From contig NZ_LNCU01000013.1 in the NCBI RefSeq assembly GCF_001542415.1, positions 18,718-61,133 of the forward strand: a stretch of 42,416 nucleotides of DNA. The letters are read 5' to 3'. The stretch comes from Bradyrhizobium macuxiense. GTDB lineage: Bacteria > Pseudomonadota > Alphaproteobacteria > Rhizobiales > Xanthobacteraceae. Below are positions 24,865-34,249 of this stretch, piece by piece; the stretch's first letter is position 1, and every line of letters starts with the position of its first letter. Made by a program: the position numbers and the translations under genes. The notes under the pieces are model-generated. The model ran no database searches, was not told where the DNA came from, and worked only from the letters and a program-made list of their open reading frames with translations.

Positions 24865-25659
24865 CTACTGCCCCTGGAAGGTTGGCTTGCGCTTCTCGAC
24901 GAAGGCCTTGGCCGCCTCCTTGTGGTCGGCGGTTTCGCCGGCGCGCGAGTGGTGGATCGCCTCGCCGTCGAAGCAGGCTTCGAGCGTCATCGTCTCGGCA
25001 TTGTTGATGTTGCGCTTGATGTAACCGAGCGCGATCGACGGTCCCTGCGCCAGCGACCGCGCCAGCTCGAGCGTCGCCGCCTCGATTTCCGCATCGGGTA
25101 CCACCTTGCTCACCATGCCGAGGCCAAAGGCCTCCTGCGCCGACAGCACCGGCGACATCAGATAGAGCTCGCGCGCCTTGGCGCTGCCGAGCATCTTGGT
25201 GAGGAAATAGGTGCCGCCGTAATCACCGGAGAAGCCGACCTTGGCAAAGGCGGTCGTGATCTTGCACGAGGCGCTGGCGACGCGCAGATCGCAGGACAGC
25301 GCGATCGACAGTCCGGCGCCAGCCGCGGCGCCATCGAGTTGCGCCACCACCGGCTTCGGCATCTGGTGCAGGATGCGCGAGACCTCCATGCCGCGGCGGA
25401 GGTTCGCCATCTTGTTCTCGAACGACAGCGGCGCCCGGCCTTCCGCCATCGACTTGACGTCGCCGCCGACGCAGAACGTTCCGCCGGCGCCCTTGATCAG
25501 CACCGCGCGCACCTCGGGATCGTCCTGCGCGCGACGGGCGGCGTCGACCAGCCCGCGCGTCATGTCGGGATTGAGCGCGTTGCGCCGGTCGGGACGGTTC
25601 ATCGTGATCGTGAGCAGGCCCTGGTCGAGGGATTGGAGGACCATCTGATTATCGCTCAT
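24865..25659 (-). CDS. Enoyl-CoA hydratase/isomerase family protein
   Basis: 264 residues. LLTITMNRPDRRNALNPDMT, oxyanion-hole strands GAGGTFCVGGDVKSMAEG and GAAAGAGLSIALSCDLRVAS, then FAKVGFSGDYGGTYFLTKML and the C-terminal KEAAKAFVEKRKPTFQG make a standard crotonase-fold protein. The site normally holding the first catalytic Glu reads FAK, while GDYGG puts an Asp where isomerase-type members (PaaG-like) carry one, so an isomerase is possible. Second crotonase in the region. Between an ABC binding-protein gene and the VOC gene, all on the minus strand. Confidence 0.92.
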   Translation of the reverse strand: MSDNQMVLQSLDQGLLTITMNRPDRRNALNPDMTRGLVDAARRAQDDPEVRAVLIKGAGGTFCVGGDVKSMAEGRAPLSFENKMANLRRGMEVSRILHQMPKPVVAQLDGAAAGAGLSIALSCDLRVASASCKITTAFAKVGFSGDYGGTYFLTKMLGSAKARELYLMSPVLSAQEAFGLGMVSKVVPDAEIEAATLELARSLAQGPSIALGYIKRNINNAETMTLEACFDGEAIHHSRAGETADHKEAAKAFVEKRKPTFQGQ

Positions 25660-25700
25660 GGCGTTTTGCCTTTCGTTGTTGTTAGCGTGATCTTTCCGTC

Positions 25701-25814
25701 GTCATTGCGAGGAGCTCGCGACAAAATTGCAGAACAATTTTGCGCTGAAGCGACGAAGCAATCCATGTTTTGGTTACGCGGCCCGATGGATTGCTTCGCT
25801 TCGCTCGCAATGAC
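25701..25814. repeat. Palindromic intergenic repeat, family 1, copy 3 with an inner hairpin
   Basis: Outer ends GTCATTGCGAG and CTCGCAATGAC match the other two copies, but an extra perfect hairpin CAAAATTG / CAGAA / CAATTTTG (25722-25742) is inserted in the left arm. It separates the ABC binding-protein stop (25821) from the enoyl-CoA hydratase gene. Confidence 0.82.
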
Positions 25815-25820
25815 CGCAAG

Positions 25821-27026
25821 CTATTTCTTCACCAGCGGGCAGCGCGAGTCTGCCAGCGGCTGGAACGCCTGGTCGCCCGGCACGGTCGCGAGCAGCTTGT
25901 AGTCGTCCCAGCGGCCCTTGGATTCCGACGGCTTCTTGACCTCGAACAGATACATGTCGTGCACCATGCGGCCGTCCTCGCGGATCTTGCCGTTCTTGGC
26001 GAACATGTCGTTGATCGGCGTGTCCTTCATCAGCTTCATGACGGCAGCCGAATCCGTGGTGCCCGCGGCCTTCACCGCCTGCAAATAATGCAGCACGGAG
26101 GAATAGACGCCGGCCTGCGCCGAGGTCGGCACCCGCTTGGTGCGCTCCATGAAACGCTTCGTGAAGGCGCGGGTCTCGTCGTTCATATCCCAGTAGAAGG
26201 CTTCCGCGAGCAAGAGGCCCTGCGCGGTCTCCAGCCCGACGCTGTCGATGTCGGTCACGAAGGCGAGCAGCGGCGACAGTCTCTGGCCGCCCTTGGTGAT
26301 GCCGAACTCAGCCGCCTGCTTGATCGCGTTGATGGTGTCGCCGCCGGCATTGGCGAGGCCGATCACCTTGGCCTTCGAGGCCTGCGCCTGCAGCAGGAAG
26401 GACGAAAAATCCGAGGTGTTGATCGGGTGCCGTACGCTGCCGAGCACCTTGCCGCCCGACTTCACCACGACGGCACTAGTGTCCTTTTCCAGATCCTGGC
26501 CGAAGGCGTAGTCAGCGGTCAGGAAGAACCAAGTGTCGAGGCCGGATTTCACCGCGGCAAGCCCGGTGACGTTGGCCTGCGCGAAGGTGTCGAACACATA
26601 GTGCACGGTGTAGGGGCCGCAGGCCTCGTTGCTGAGACGGATCGAGCCGGGACCGTTGAAGATGATGATCTTGCCGCGGGCCTTGGCGATCTCGGCCGCG
26701 GCCAGCGCGGTGGCAGATGCCGCGACGTCGAAGATCATCTCGACGTGCTGGTTGTCGAACATGTCGCGCGCGATATTGGCGGCGAGGTCGGCCTTGTTGA
26801 GATGATCGGCGACCACGACCTCGATCTTGCGGCCGAGCACCTCGCCGCCGAAATCCTCCACCGCCATCTTTGCCGCGGTTTCGCTGCCGGAGCCGGTGAT
26901 ATCGGCATAGAGGCTCGACATATCGAGGATGCCGCCGAGCTTCAGCGGGGGCTTGTCCTGCGCCTGCGCCACGGTCGCCGAAATCGCAAACACGCAGGCC
27001 AAAGCACCGGCCAAAACTCGTCTCAT
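25821..27026 (-). CDS. Branched-chain-type ABC transporter substrate-binding protein
   Basis: 401 residues from ATG 27026 (AAGGGAGG six bases upstream). Signal peptide MRRVLAGALACVFAISATVA with cleavage near AQA. The mature protein has the type I periplasmic fold of the LivJ group: LKLGGILDMSSLYADITGSG, AAKMAVEDFGG, VVVADHLNKADLAANIARDM, SIRLSNEACGPYTVHYVFDT, ending in a conserved LLATVPGDQAF. These proteins feed ABC importers with amino acids, aromatic acids or short amides. No permease or ATPase genes are in the window, so it must use components encoded elsewhere or its partners lie on another operon. It may supply the acid used by the CoA-ligating genes downstream. Confidence 0.92.
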   Translation of the reverse strand: MRRVLAGALACVFAISATVAQAQDKPPLKLGGILDMSSLYADITGSGSETAAKMAVEDFGGEVLGRKIEVVVADHLNKADLAANIARDMFDNQHVEMIFDVAASATALAAAEIAKARGKIIIFNGPGSIRLSNEACGPYTVHYVFDTFAQANVTGLAAVKSGLDTWFFLTADYAFGQDLEKDTSAVVVKSGGKVLGSVRHPINTSDFSSFLLQAQASKAKVIGLANAGGDTINAIKQAAEFGITKGGQRLSPLLAFVTDIDSVGLETAQGLLLAEAFYWDMNDETRAFTKRFMERTKRVPTSAQAGVYSSVLHYLQAVKAAGTTDSAAVMKLMKDTPINDMFAKNGKIREDGRMVHDMYLFEVKKPSESKGRWDDYKLLATVPGDQAFQPLADSRCPLVKK

Positions 27027-27195
27027 CAAATGCCTCCCTTGAAGGCCGCGCCGCATTCCATTGCGGCGGGTCCGTTTCACGCGCGGGATCATGCCGCATG
27101 CCATTCACAGCGGCAAGCCGTGGAGCCGCCACGCGTTTTCCGCTGAACGGAATGGTCGAGATGTGCGAAGATCAGCCCATGCAGATTCCATGTAG

Positions 27196-27975
27196 ATGTT
27201 GTCGATGCAGATTCCGTCGGCGCTGACCGGCACCGTGCTCCTCGCATGCGCGACACTGTTCGCCTGCGGCGCAGGCCGGGCCGTGGAATGCAATTTCGAG
27301 GCGCAAGGCGAAGGCCGGGTCGCGGCGGTCGTCGATGCGCGGAGCTTCCGCCTGGATGACGGACGCGAGGTCAAGCTTTCCGGCATCGAGGTGGCGGACG
27401 GCGCGAAAGCCCGCGCAGCCTTGTCGGCGCTGCTGATCGGCCGCGACGTGACCTTGCGCGGCGGCGACGATATGCCGGACCGCTATGGCCGTCAGCCCGC
27501 CTATGCCTTCCTTGCGGGTAGCGAAACACCCGTCCAGAGCGAGTTGCTGCGGCAAGGCCTGGCTCTGGTTTCACCTGAGATCCCCGACCGGAGCTGCGCT
27601 GCCGCGCTGATGGCCGCCGAGGCCGAGGCCCGGCAGGCCCGATCAGGAACCTGGGCCGGGTCCAGCGTCATAAAAAACGCCGAAAGTCCGGGCGATATTT
27701 TGACCGCTATCGGGCGCTTTACCGTGGTCGAGGGCAGGGTTTTGTCCGTGCGTCAGGCCGGCGCAACGACCTACCTGAATTTCGGTCGGAACTGGACTCG
27801 GGACTTTGCGGCGACTATTTCAAGGCGCATAGTCCCTGCGTTTGAGGCGGCCGGGCTCGCGCCCAAGTCCCTCGAAAATCGTAGGATTCGCGTCCGAGGC
27901 TGGGTGGAAGCGCGACGTGGGCCACGAATCGAATTGCTCAGGGTGGGGCAGATTGAAGTGCTCCGCGGAAACTAG
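27196..27975 (+). CDS. Exported SNase-like (thermonuclease-fold) protein
   Basis: 259 residues with a signal peptide (ALTGTVLLACATLFACGAG). GEGRVAAVVDARSFRLDDGR and VKLSGIEVADG are the SNase-barrel start; DRYGRQPAYAFL, SELLRQGLALVSP and EAEARQARSGTW match the rest. The catalytic Arg/Glu set of Staphylococcus nuclease is only partly visible, so nuclease activity is uncertain. The C-terminal ~100 residues form a second unassigned domain. A 12-nt direct repeat (ATGCAGATTCC at 27180 and 27205) lies over the start; ATG 27196 and ATG 27205 are both possible starts. Confidence 0.82.
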   Translation: MLSMQIPSALTGTVLLACATLFACGAGRAVECNFEAQGEGRVAAVVDARSFRLDDGREVKLSGIEVADGAKARAALSALLIGRDVTLRGGDDMPDRYGRQPAYAFLAGSETPVQSELLRQGLALVSPEIPDRSCAAALMAAEAEARQARSGTWAGSSVIKNAESPGDILTAIGRFTVVEGRVLSVRQAGATTYLNFGRNWTRDFAATISRRIVPAFEAAGLAPKSLENRRIRVRGWVEARRGPRIELLRVGQIEVLRGN

Positions 27976-28034
27976 GGGATGTGTCCGCATGGACCGTATC
28001 CCAGCCGTTTACTCGACAATTGTGAGTTGTAGAC

Positions 28035-29534
28035 GTGATTGAGCGTGCAGGACGGCGTGAGGGACTGACTGGCCGCCGCCTTTCGGCTGCGCCCGCGCTC
28101 GTCTGCGCCGCGTTGACGCTCGCGGCCTGCGGCAATATCGGCCGACTTGAGCAGGTCACGCCCACGGCTACGGCCGCCGCCCCGGTGGTGAAGCCAAACC
28201 GCGTGGTGCAGCAGACGCCCGCGAGCGAGCGCGAGCACGAGCGCATCCTGTCCTCCTATGGCGGCGCCTACGACGACCCGAAGCTCGAGGCGCTGATCAG
28301 CAAGATCGTCGACCGGCTGGTCGCGGCCTCCGAGCGACCCGACCAGGCCTACAAGGTCACCATCCTCAATTCCGGCGCGGTGAACGCCTTCGCACTGCCG
28401 ACCGGCCAGCTTTATGTCACGCGCGGATTGATCGCGCTCGCCAGCGACACCTCCGAGCTCTCCTCCGTGCTCAGCCATGAAATGGCGCATGTGCTGGCGA
28501 AGCACGCCTCGATCCGCGAAGACCAGGCGCGGCAGGCGGCGGTGGTGACGCGCGTCGTCACCGACATGAGCACCGATCCCGATCTCACCGCGCTGGCGCT
28601 GGCCAAGACCAAGCTGACGATGGCAAGCTTCTCGCGGCAGCAGGAATTCGAGGCCGACGGCATCGGTGTCGGCATCGCGGCCCGCGCGCATTTCGATCCC
28701 TACGGCGCGTCGCGCTTCCTGACCGCGATGGAGCGCAACGCCGCGCTCAAGATCGGCAGGACCGCGCTCGATCCGCGCGCGCAGGACTTCCTGTCGTCGC
28801 ATCCGGCAACGCCGGAGCGCATCGCCAATGCGCAGACGATCGCCCGGCAATACACCTCGCCCGAGAGCAATGAGCGCGATCGCGAGACCTATCTCGCCGC
28901 GATCGACAACATCGTCTACGGCGAAGACCCGAGCGAAGGCTTCGTCCGCGGCCGCCGCTTCCTGCATCCCAAGCTCGGCTTCACCTTTACGGCGCCCGAC
29001 AGCTTCACGCTCGACAATACGGCGCAGGCCGTAATCGGCGTGCGCGAGGGCGGCAGCCAGGCGATGCGCTTCGACGTCGTGCGGGTGCCGGCCGAGCAAT
29101 CGCTCGGCGACTATCTCAATTCAGGCTGGATGGAAGGCGTCGAGAAGTCGTCGACCGAGGACCTCAACATCAACGGCTTCCCGGCGGCATCGGCGACCGC
29201 GCATGGCGACCAGTGGCAGTTCAAGGTCTACGCGCTGCGCTTCGGCAGCGACGTCTACCGCTTCATCTTCGCCGCCAAGCAGAAGACCACCGAGAGCGAG
29301 CGCAACGCGCGCGAGACCGTCAACTCGTTCCGCCGCCTGACGCTCGAGGAGATCCAGGCCGCGCGCCCGCTGCGCATCAAGGTCATCAACGTGCAGCCCG
29401 GCGACACCGTGGAATCGCTGTCGCACCGCATGGCCGGCGTCGATCATCCGACCGAGCGCTTCCGCGTGCTCAACGGCCTCGATGCCCATGCGCAGGTGAA
29501 GCCGCGCGACCGCGTCAAGATCGTGGTGGATTGA
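28035..29534 (+). CDS. M48-family metalloprotease lipoprotein with LysM-like C-terminus
   Basis: 499 residues from GTG 28035. A lipoprotein signal ends LTLAAC with Cys32. The zinc site HEMAH (148-152) and a downstream QEFEADGIGVGIAARAHFDP segment holding the third ligand are those of BepA/Oma1-like M48 peptidases. A beta-rich middle region follows (~310-440) and the last ~50 residues (IKVINVQPGDTVESLSHRMA to DRVKIVVD) resemble a LysM module, so it may be held on peptidoglycan. Probably an outer-membrane quality-control peptidase in the periplasm. It starts 59 nt after the SNase-like gene. Confidence 0.92.
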   Translation: MIERAGRREGLTGRRLSAAPALVCAALTLAACGNIGRLEQVTPTATAAAPVVKPNRVVQQTPASEREHERILSSYGGAYDDPKLEALISKIVDRLVAASERPDQAYKVTILNSGAVNAFALPTGQLYVTRGLIALASDTSELSSVLSHEMAHVLAKHASIREDQARQAAVVTRVVTDMSTDPDLTALALAKTKLTMASFSRQQEFEADGIGVGIAARAHFDPYGASRFLTAMERNAALKIGRTALDPRAQDFLSSHPATPERIANAQTIARQYTSPESNERDRETYLAAIDNIVYGEDPSEGFVRGRRFLHPKLGFTFTAPDSFTLDNTAQAVIGVREGGSQAMRFDVVRVPAEQSLGDYLNSGWMEGVEKSSTEDLNINGFPAASATAHGDQWQFKVYALRFGSDVYRFIFAAKQKTTESERNARETVNSFRRLTLEEIQAARPLRIKVINVQPGDTVESLSHRMAGVDHPTERFRVLNGLDAHAQVKPRDRVKIVVD

Positions 29535-29584
29535 ACCGCGCCGGCGCGCGCAGGCCGGCCGTTCCGCGTCGACGGGTTGTTCCG

Positions 29585-30892
29585 CTAGCCGTCGGCCTCA
29601 CGCAGACCGCTCAGCCACAGCGCGAGCAGCGTCCAGACCGCGCCCGAGAGCAGATACGCACCGGCTGAGATCAGGCCGAAATGCGTTGCCAGCAACAGCG
29701 CCGCCAATGGCGCGAAGCCGGCGCCGAACAGCCAGGCGAAATCCGAGGTCAGCGCGGACGCCGTGTAGCGATAGGTCCGCGCGAAGCTCGAGGCGATCGC
29801 GCCCGAGGATTGGCCGAAGGAGAGGCCGAGCAGCACGAATCCGAGCACCATGTAGACCGTCTCGCCGAGCGGACCGGCGTCGAGCAGCTGCGGGGCGAAG
29901 CCGCTATACACCGCGATCGCAATCGCCGAGCCGATCAGCAGCGGCTTGCGACCGACACGGTCGGCGATCATGCCCGAGGCAATGATCGCGGCGACGCCGA
30001 CCATGGCGCCGACCATCTCGATGAACAGGAAGCGCACCGGGCTTTCCTTGGTGAACAGGAACACCCAGGACAGCGGGAACACGGTCACCATGTGGAACAG
30101 CGCGAAGCTCGCCAGCGGCGCGAACGCGCCGAGCAGGATGTGACGTCCCTCCTGCGCGATCGTCTCGCCCACGCGCGAGGGCTGCAGGTCGCGGCTTTCG
30201 AACAGGTCGGAATATTCATCCGTCGCCACCATGCGCAGCCGCGCGAACAGCGCCACGACGTTGATGGCGAAGGCGACGAAGAACGGGTAGCGCCAACCCC
30301 AATCGAAGAAATCGTCCGCCGACAGGTTGCCGGCAAAGAAGGCGAACAGCGCGCTCGCCACGATCAACCCGAGCGGTGCGCCGAGCTGCGGCACCATCGC
30401 GTACCAGCCGCGATGCCGGGCCGGCGAATTCATCGCGAGCAGCGACGGCATGCCGTCCCAGGCGCCGCCCCAGGCGATGCCCTGCGCCGCCCGCGCGGCG
30501 GCGAGCAGCCAGATCGCGGCCACGCCGATCTCGCTGTAGCCAGGCAGAAACGCGATCGCCACCGTGGCGGTGCCGAGCAGGAACAGCGCGATGACGAGCT
30601 TGGCGCCCTTGCCGTGGCGGCGGTCGACCGCCATGAAGATGATGGTGCCGAGCGGACGCGCGGCGAAAGCCAGCGCAAACAACCCGAAGGAATAGAGGGT
30701 GCCGGTCAGCTCGTTGACGAACGGAAACACCAGCTTCGGAAACACGATCACCGACGCGATCGCGTAGACGAAGAAGTCGAAGAATTCCGACGTGCGTCCG
30801 ATGATGACGCCGATGGCGATTTCGCCGGGTTTCGCATGCCCGTGACCTGAGGTCGCCGGGTTGCCGTGAGCCATTGCTGGGGCCTGTGCCAT
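29585..30892 (-). CDS. MFS transporter of the metabolite:H+ symporter (MHS) type
   Basis: 435 residues, twelve predicted membrane segments. The opening EIAIGVIIGRTSEFFDFFVY and AFAARPLGTIIFMAVDRRHG with GAKLVIALFLLGTATVAIAF are the MHS/ShiA pattern, as is RAAQGIAWGGAWDGMPSLLA. Members import small organic acids such as alpha-ketoglutarate, citrate or shikimate by proton symport; the substrate here cannot be told. Convergent with the M48 gene and divergent from cyoA, with the 23-bp palindrome between their starts. Confidence 0.9.
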   Translation of the reverse strand: MAQAPAMAHGNPATSGHGHAKPGEIAIGVIIGRTSEFFDFFVYAIASVIVFPKLVFPFVNELTGTLYSFGLFALAFAARPLGTIIFMAVDRRHGKGAKLVIALFLLGTATVAIAFLPGYSEIGVAAIWLLAAARAAQGIAWGGAWDGMPSLLAMNSPARHRGWYAMVPQLGAPLGLIVASALFAFFAGNLSADDFFDWGWRYPFFVAFAINVVALFARLRMVATDEYSDLFESRDLQPSRVGETIAQEGRHILLGAFAPLASFALFHMVTVFPLSWVFLFTKESPVRFLFIEMVGAMVGVAAIIASGMIADRVGRKPLLIGSAIAIAVYSGFAPQLLDAGPLGETVYMVLGFVLLGLSFGQSSGAIASSFARTYRYTASALTSDFAWLFGAGFAPLAALLLATHFGLISAGAYLLSGAVWTLLALWLSGLREADG

Positions 30893-30979
30893 CGCGCCGT
30901 GAACCGTCCTTGGAGTGAGGCCGCGGGCAGACTTTGCCCATGGTCCATCCGACTGTTTCGCGCCCCATCTCGCAGTGCA

Positions 30980-31002
30980 ACATTGGACAAATTGTCCAAT
31001 GT
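30980..31002. promoter_or_regulatory. Perfect 23-bp palindrome between MFS and cyoA
   Basis: Arms ACATTGGACAA (30980-30990) and TTGTCCAATGT (30992-31002) around one central A. It lies 88 nt before the MFS ATG and 62 nt before the cyoA start, where an operator would be. Inside it are TTGGAC and TTGTCC, either of which could double as a -35 box, but no convincing -10 follows. Which protein binds is unknown; no repressor gene adjoins it. Confidence 0.75.
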
Positions 31003-31063
31003 CCGTTTTGTTGCATCGCAGCTACCCCTTGGCGGAACTCATAAAATTCCAGCGGGGTAAGCT

Positions 31064-32230
31064 GTGCGCGCCTTGAAACTATTGGCCTTATTGCCGTTTG
31101 CGGCGCTGCTTGGCGGGTGCGATTTCGTCGTCCTGTCGCCTGCCGGCGACGTCGCCGCCCAGCAGCGCGACCTGGTCGTCATCTCGACCGTCCTGATGCT
31201 GCTGATCGTCCTGCCCGTGATGGCGCTGACGGTATTCTTTGCCTGGCGCTACCGCCAGTCCAACACCGCAGTACCTTACGAGCCGGAGTGGGATCACTCC
31301 ACCCAGCTCGAGCTCGTGATCTGGTCGGCGCCGCTCCTCATCATCGTCTGCCTGGGTGCGCTGACCTGGATGGGTACCCATCTGCTCGATCCCTATCGCA
31401 CGCTCGGCCGCATCGACGCCGGCAAGGCGATCGAGAGCAAGGACGCACCGCTCAATGTCGAGGTCGTCGCGCTCGATTGGAAGTGGCTGTTCATCTATCC
31501 CGATTACGGCGTCGCCGCCGTCAACGAGCTCGCCGCTCCGGTCGATCGCCCGATCCGCTTCCGCATCACGGCCTCCTCCGTGATGAACTCCTTCTACATC
31601 CCGGCGCTCGCCGGCCAGATCTACGCCATGCCGGGGATGGAGACGAAGCTCCACGCGGTCGCCAACCAGCAAGGCACCTTCAAGGGCTTCTCCGCCAACT
31701 ACAGCGGCGCCGGCTTCTCCGGCATGCACTTCGCGTTCAAGAGCCTGTCCGCCGCCAACTTCGACAAGTGGATCGCGGGCGCCAAGGCCAGCACCAGCAT
31801 GCTCGGCCGCTCCGACTATCTGCAACTCGAACGCCCGAGCGAGAATGATCCTGTTCGTCTCTACGGCTCGGTGGATCGCGACCTCTACAAGGCGATCGTC
31901 AACATGTGCGTCGAGACCGGCAAGATGTGCGTGAGCGAGATGATGGCGATCGACGCCAAGGGCGGCCTCGGCCGCGAGGGTCTCAACAACACGCTGCCGC
32001 TCACTTACGACAAATACGCGAGGCGCGGCGCGCCGCTCGGCAATTCGCCGACCTTCGTCGCCGGCATCTGCTCGATGGACGAGATCAAGGACGCGCCGTC
32101 GCGCGACGTCTTCGCTCCATTGGACATGACACCGCTGCGCGGCGTCGGGCTGAAGCGCCCGCCATTCTCTCCTGCCCATCCGTCATCGACGTCGCTGCTG
32201 TCAGGCCAGCGCCCGAAATCAGAGTCCTAA
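31064..32230 (+). CDS. cyoA: Quinol oxidase subunit II
   Basis: 388 residues from GTG 31064. A lipoprotein signal ends LLGGC (Cys about residue 19), then two membrane helices (LVVISTVLMLLIVLPVMALT; LELVIWSAPLLIIVCLGALT) and a cupredoxin domain. The CuA-type Cys pair of cytochrome oxidases is missing (the loop reads YSGAGFSGMHFAFK), so the donor is quinol, not cytochrome c. The C-terminal arm contains MCVETGKMCVSEMMAI, seen in other alphaproteobacterial CyoA as I recall. About 70 residues longer than E. coli CyoA. First gene of cyoABCD-SURF1-regB-regA. Confidence 0.95.
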   Translation: MRALKLLALLPFAALLGGCDFVVLSPAGDVAAQQRDLVVISTVLMLLIVLPVMALTVFFAWRYRQSNTAVPYEPEWDHSTQLELVIWSAPLLIIVCLGALTWMGTHLLDPYRTLGRIDAGKAIESKDAPLNVEVVALDWKWLFIYPDYGVAAVNELAAPVDRPIRFRITASSVMNSFYIPALAGQIYAMPGMETKLHAVANQQGTFKGFSANYSGAGFSGMHFAFKSLSAANFDKWIAGAKASTSMLGRSDYLQLERPSENDPVRLYGSVDRDLYKAIVNMCVETGKMCVSEMMAIDAKGGLGREGLNNTLPLTYDKYARRGAPLGNSPTFVAGICSMDEIKDAPSRDVFAPLDMTPLRGVGLKRPPFSPAHPSSTSLLSGQRPKSES

Positions 32231-32239
32231 GAGGGCCGC

Positions 32240-34249
32240 ATGTTCAACAATCCTGAAATCATCAAGACGATCTTCGGCCGCCTGACTCTGGAATCGCTGC
32301 CACTGCACGAACCGATCGTGGTCGGCACCTTCGCCGTGGTCGCCACCGGCGGCCTCGCGCTGTTCGCCGCCGTCACTTATTTCCGGCTGTGGAGTTATCT
32401 GTGGCGCGAATGGTTCACCACCGTCGACCACAAGCGCATCGGCATCATGTACATGATCCTCGGCATCGTGATGCTGCTGCGCGGCTTCGCCGACGCCATC
32501 ATGATGCGCCTGCAACAGGCGATCGCCTTCAACGGCTCGGAAGGCTACCTCACCTCGCACCACTACGACCAGATCTTCACCGCGCACGGCGTGATCATGA
32601 TCTTCTTCGTCGCGATGCCGCTGGTGACGGGCCTGATGAACTACGTGATGCCGCTGCAGATCGGTGCCCGCGACGTCTCGTTCCCGTTCCTGAACAATTT
32701 CAGCTTCTGGATGACGGTCGGCGGCGCGGTGCTGGTGATGGCCTCGCTGTTCATCGGCGAGTTCGCCCGCACCGGCTGGCTCGCCTATCCGCCGCTGTCC
32801 AACATCGGCTACAGTCCTGACGTCGGCGTCGACTATTACATATGGGGCCTGCAGGTCGCGGGCGTCGGCACGACGCTATCCGGCATCAACCTGATCTGCA
32901 CCATCGTCAAGCTGCGCGCCCCGGGCATGACGATGATGAAGATGCCCGTCTTCACCTGGACCTCGCTCTGCACCAACGTCCTGATCGTCGCCTCCTTCCC
33001 GGTGCTGACCGCGGTGCTGGTGCTGCTGTCGCTCGACCGCTATGTCGGCACCAACTTCTTCACGAACGACTTCGGCGGCAGCCCGATGATGTACGTGAAC
33101 CTGATCTGGATCTGGGGCCATCCCGAGGTCTACATCCTGGTGCTGCCGGCGTTCGGCATCTTCTCGGAGGTCACTGCCACGTTTTCGGGCAAGCGGCTGT
33201 TCGGCTACACCTCGATGGTCTACGCCACCGTCGTCATCACCATCCTGTCCTACCTGGTCTGGCTGCATCATTTCTTCACGATGGGCTCCGGCGCCAGCGT
33301 GAACTCCTTCTTCGGCATCACGACGATGATCATCTCGATCCCGACGGGCGCGAAGATGTTCAACTGGCTGTTCACGATGTATCGCGGCCGCATCCGTTTC
33401 GAGCTGCCGATGATGTGGACGATCGCGTTCATGCTGACCTTCGTGGTCGGCGGCATGACCGGCGTGCTGCTCGCGGTGCCGCCCGCCGACTTCGTGCTGC
33501 ACAACAGCCTGTTCCTGGTCGCGCACTTCCACAACGTGATCATCGGCGGCGTGCTGTTCGGCCTGTTCGCCGGCATCAACTACTGGTTCCCGAAGGCGTT
33601 CGGCTTCAAGCTCGATCCGTTCTGGGGCAAGCTGTCGTTCTGGTTCTGGGTTTCCGGTTTCTACCTCGCCTTCATGCCGCTCTATGTTCTCGGCCTGATG
33701 GGCGTCACCCGGCGCCTGCGCGTGTTCGACGATCCGAGCCTGCAGATCTGGTTCATCCTCGCCGCCATCGGCGCGTTCCTGATCTTCCTCGGCATCATCT
33801 CGATGCTGGTACAGTTCGCGGTCAGCATCATGAAGCGCGAGCAGCTCCGCGACGTCACCGGCGATCCCTGGAACGGCCGGACGCTGGAATGGGCGACCTC
33901 GTCGCCGCCGCCGAACTACAACTTCGCGTTCACGCCCGTCGTCTACGACAATGACGCCTGGTGGGACATGAAGCGCCGCGGCTACAAGCGTCCGCTGTCC
34001 GGGTTCAAGCCGATCCACATGCCCTCCAACACGGGCACCGGCATCATCCTCGCCGGCCTCGCCACCGCGATGGGTTTTGGCTTGATCTGGTACATCTGGT
34101 GGCTTGCCGCCGTGTGCTTCGTCGGACTGCTCGCGGTCGCGATCGGCCACACCTTCAACTACCACCGCGACTTCGACGTCCCGGCCGCTGAAGTCAGCCA
34201 GGTCGAGGACGCCCGAACGCGCCTGATCGCCGCGGGAGCCCAATCATGA
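32240..34249 (+). CDS. cyoB: Quinol oxidase subunit I (heme-copper)
   Basis: 669 residues with AGAGGG six bases before the ATG. The proton-pumping oxidase core is intact; with a +10 offset to E. coli CyoB: low-spin heme ligands His116 and His431, high-spin heme His429, CuB ligands His294, His343, His344, the Tyr298 cross-link (WGHPEVY), Lys372 of the K-channel and Asp145 of the D-channel. The quinone-site residues Arg81, Asp85, His108 and Gln111 are all present, which confirms quinol oxidation. It reduces O2 to water and pumps protons. cyoC begins four bases before its stop. Confidence 0.97.
   Translation: MFNNPEIIKTIFGRLTLESLPLHEPIVVGTFAVVATGGLALFAAVTYFRLWSYLWREWFTTVDHKRIGIMYMILGIVMLLRGFADAIMMRLQQAIAFNGSEGYLTSHHYDQIFTAHGVIMIFFVAMPLVTGLMNYVMPLQIGARDVSFPFLNNFSFWMTVGGAVLVMASLFIGEFARTGWLAYPPLSNIGYSPDVGVDYYIWGLQVAGVGTTLSGINLICTIVKLRAPGMTMMKMPVFTWTSLCTNVLIVASFPVLTAVLVLLSLDRYVGTNFFTNDFGGSPMMYVNLIWIWGHPEVYILVLPAFGIFSEVTATFSGKRLFGYTSMVYATVVITILSYLVWLHHFFTMGSGASVNSFFGITTMIISIPTGAKMFNWLFTMYRGRIRFELPMMWTIAFMLTFVVGGMTGVLLAVPPADFVLHNSLFLVAHFHNVIIGGVLFGLFAGINYWFPKAFGFKLDPFWGKLSFWFWVSGFYLAFMPLYVLGLMGVTRRLRVFDDPSLQIWFILAAIGAFLIFLGIISMLVQFAVSIMKREQLRDVTGDPWNGRTLEWATSSPPPNYNFAFTPVVYDNDAWWDMKRRGYKRPLSGFKPIHMPSNTGTGIILAGLATAMGFGLIWYIWWLAAVCFVGLLAVAIGHTFNYHRDFDVPAAEVSQVEDARTRLIAAGAQS

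Noticed and set aside
17130..25814. CRISPR-like array from repeated GTCATTGCGAG elements
   Set aside because: The copies are kilobases apart, self-complementary, unequal in length and without spacers or cas genes.
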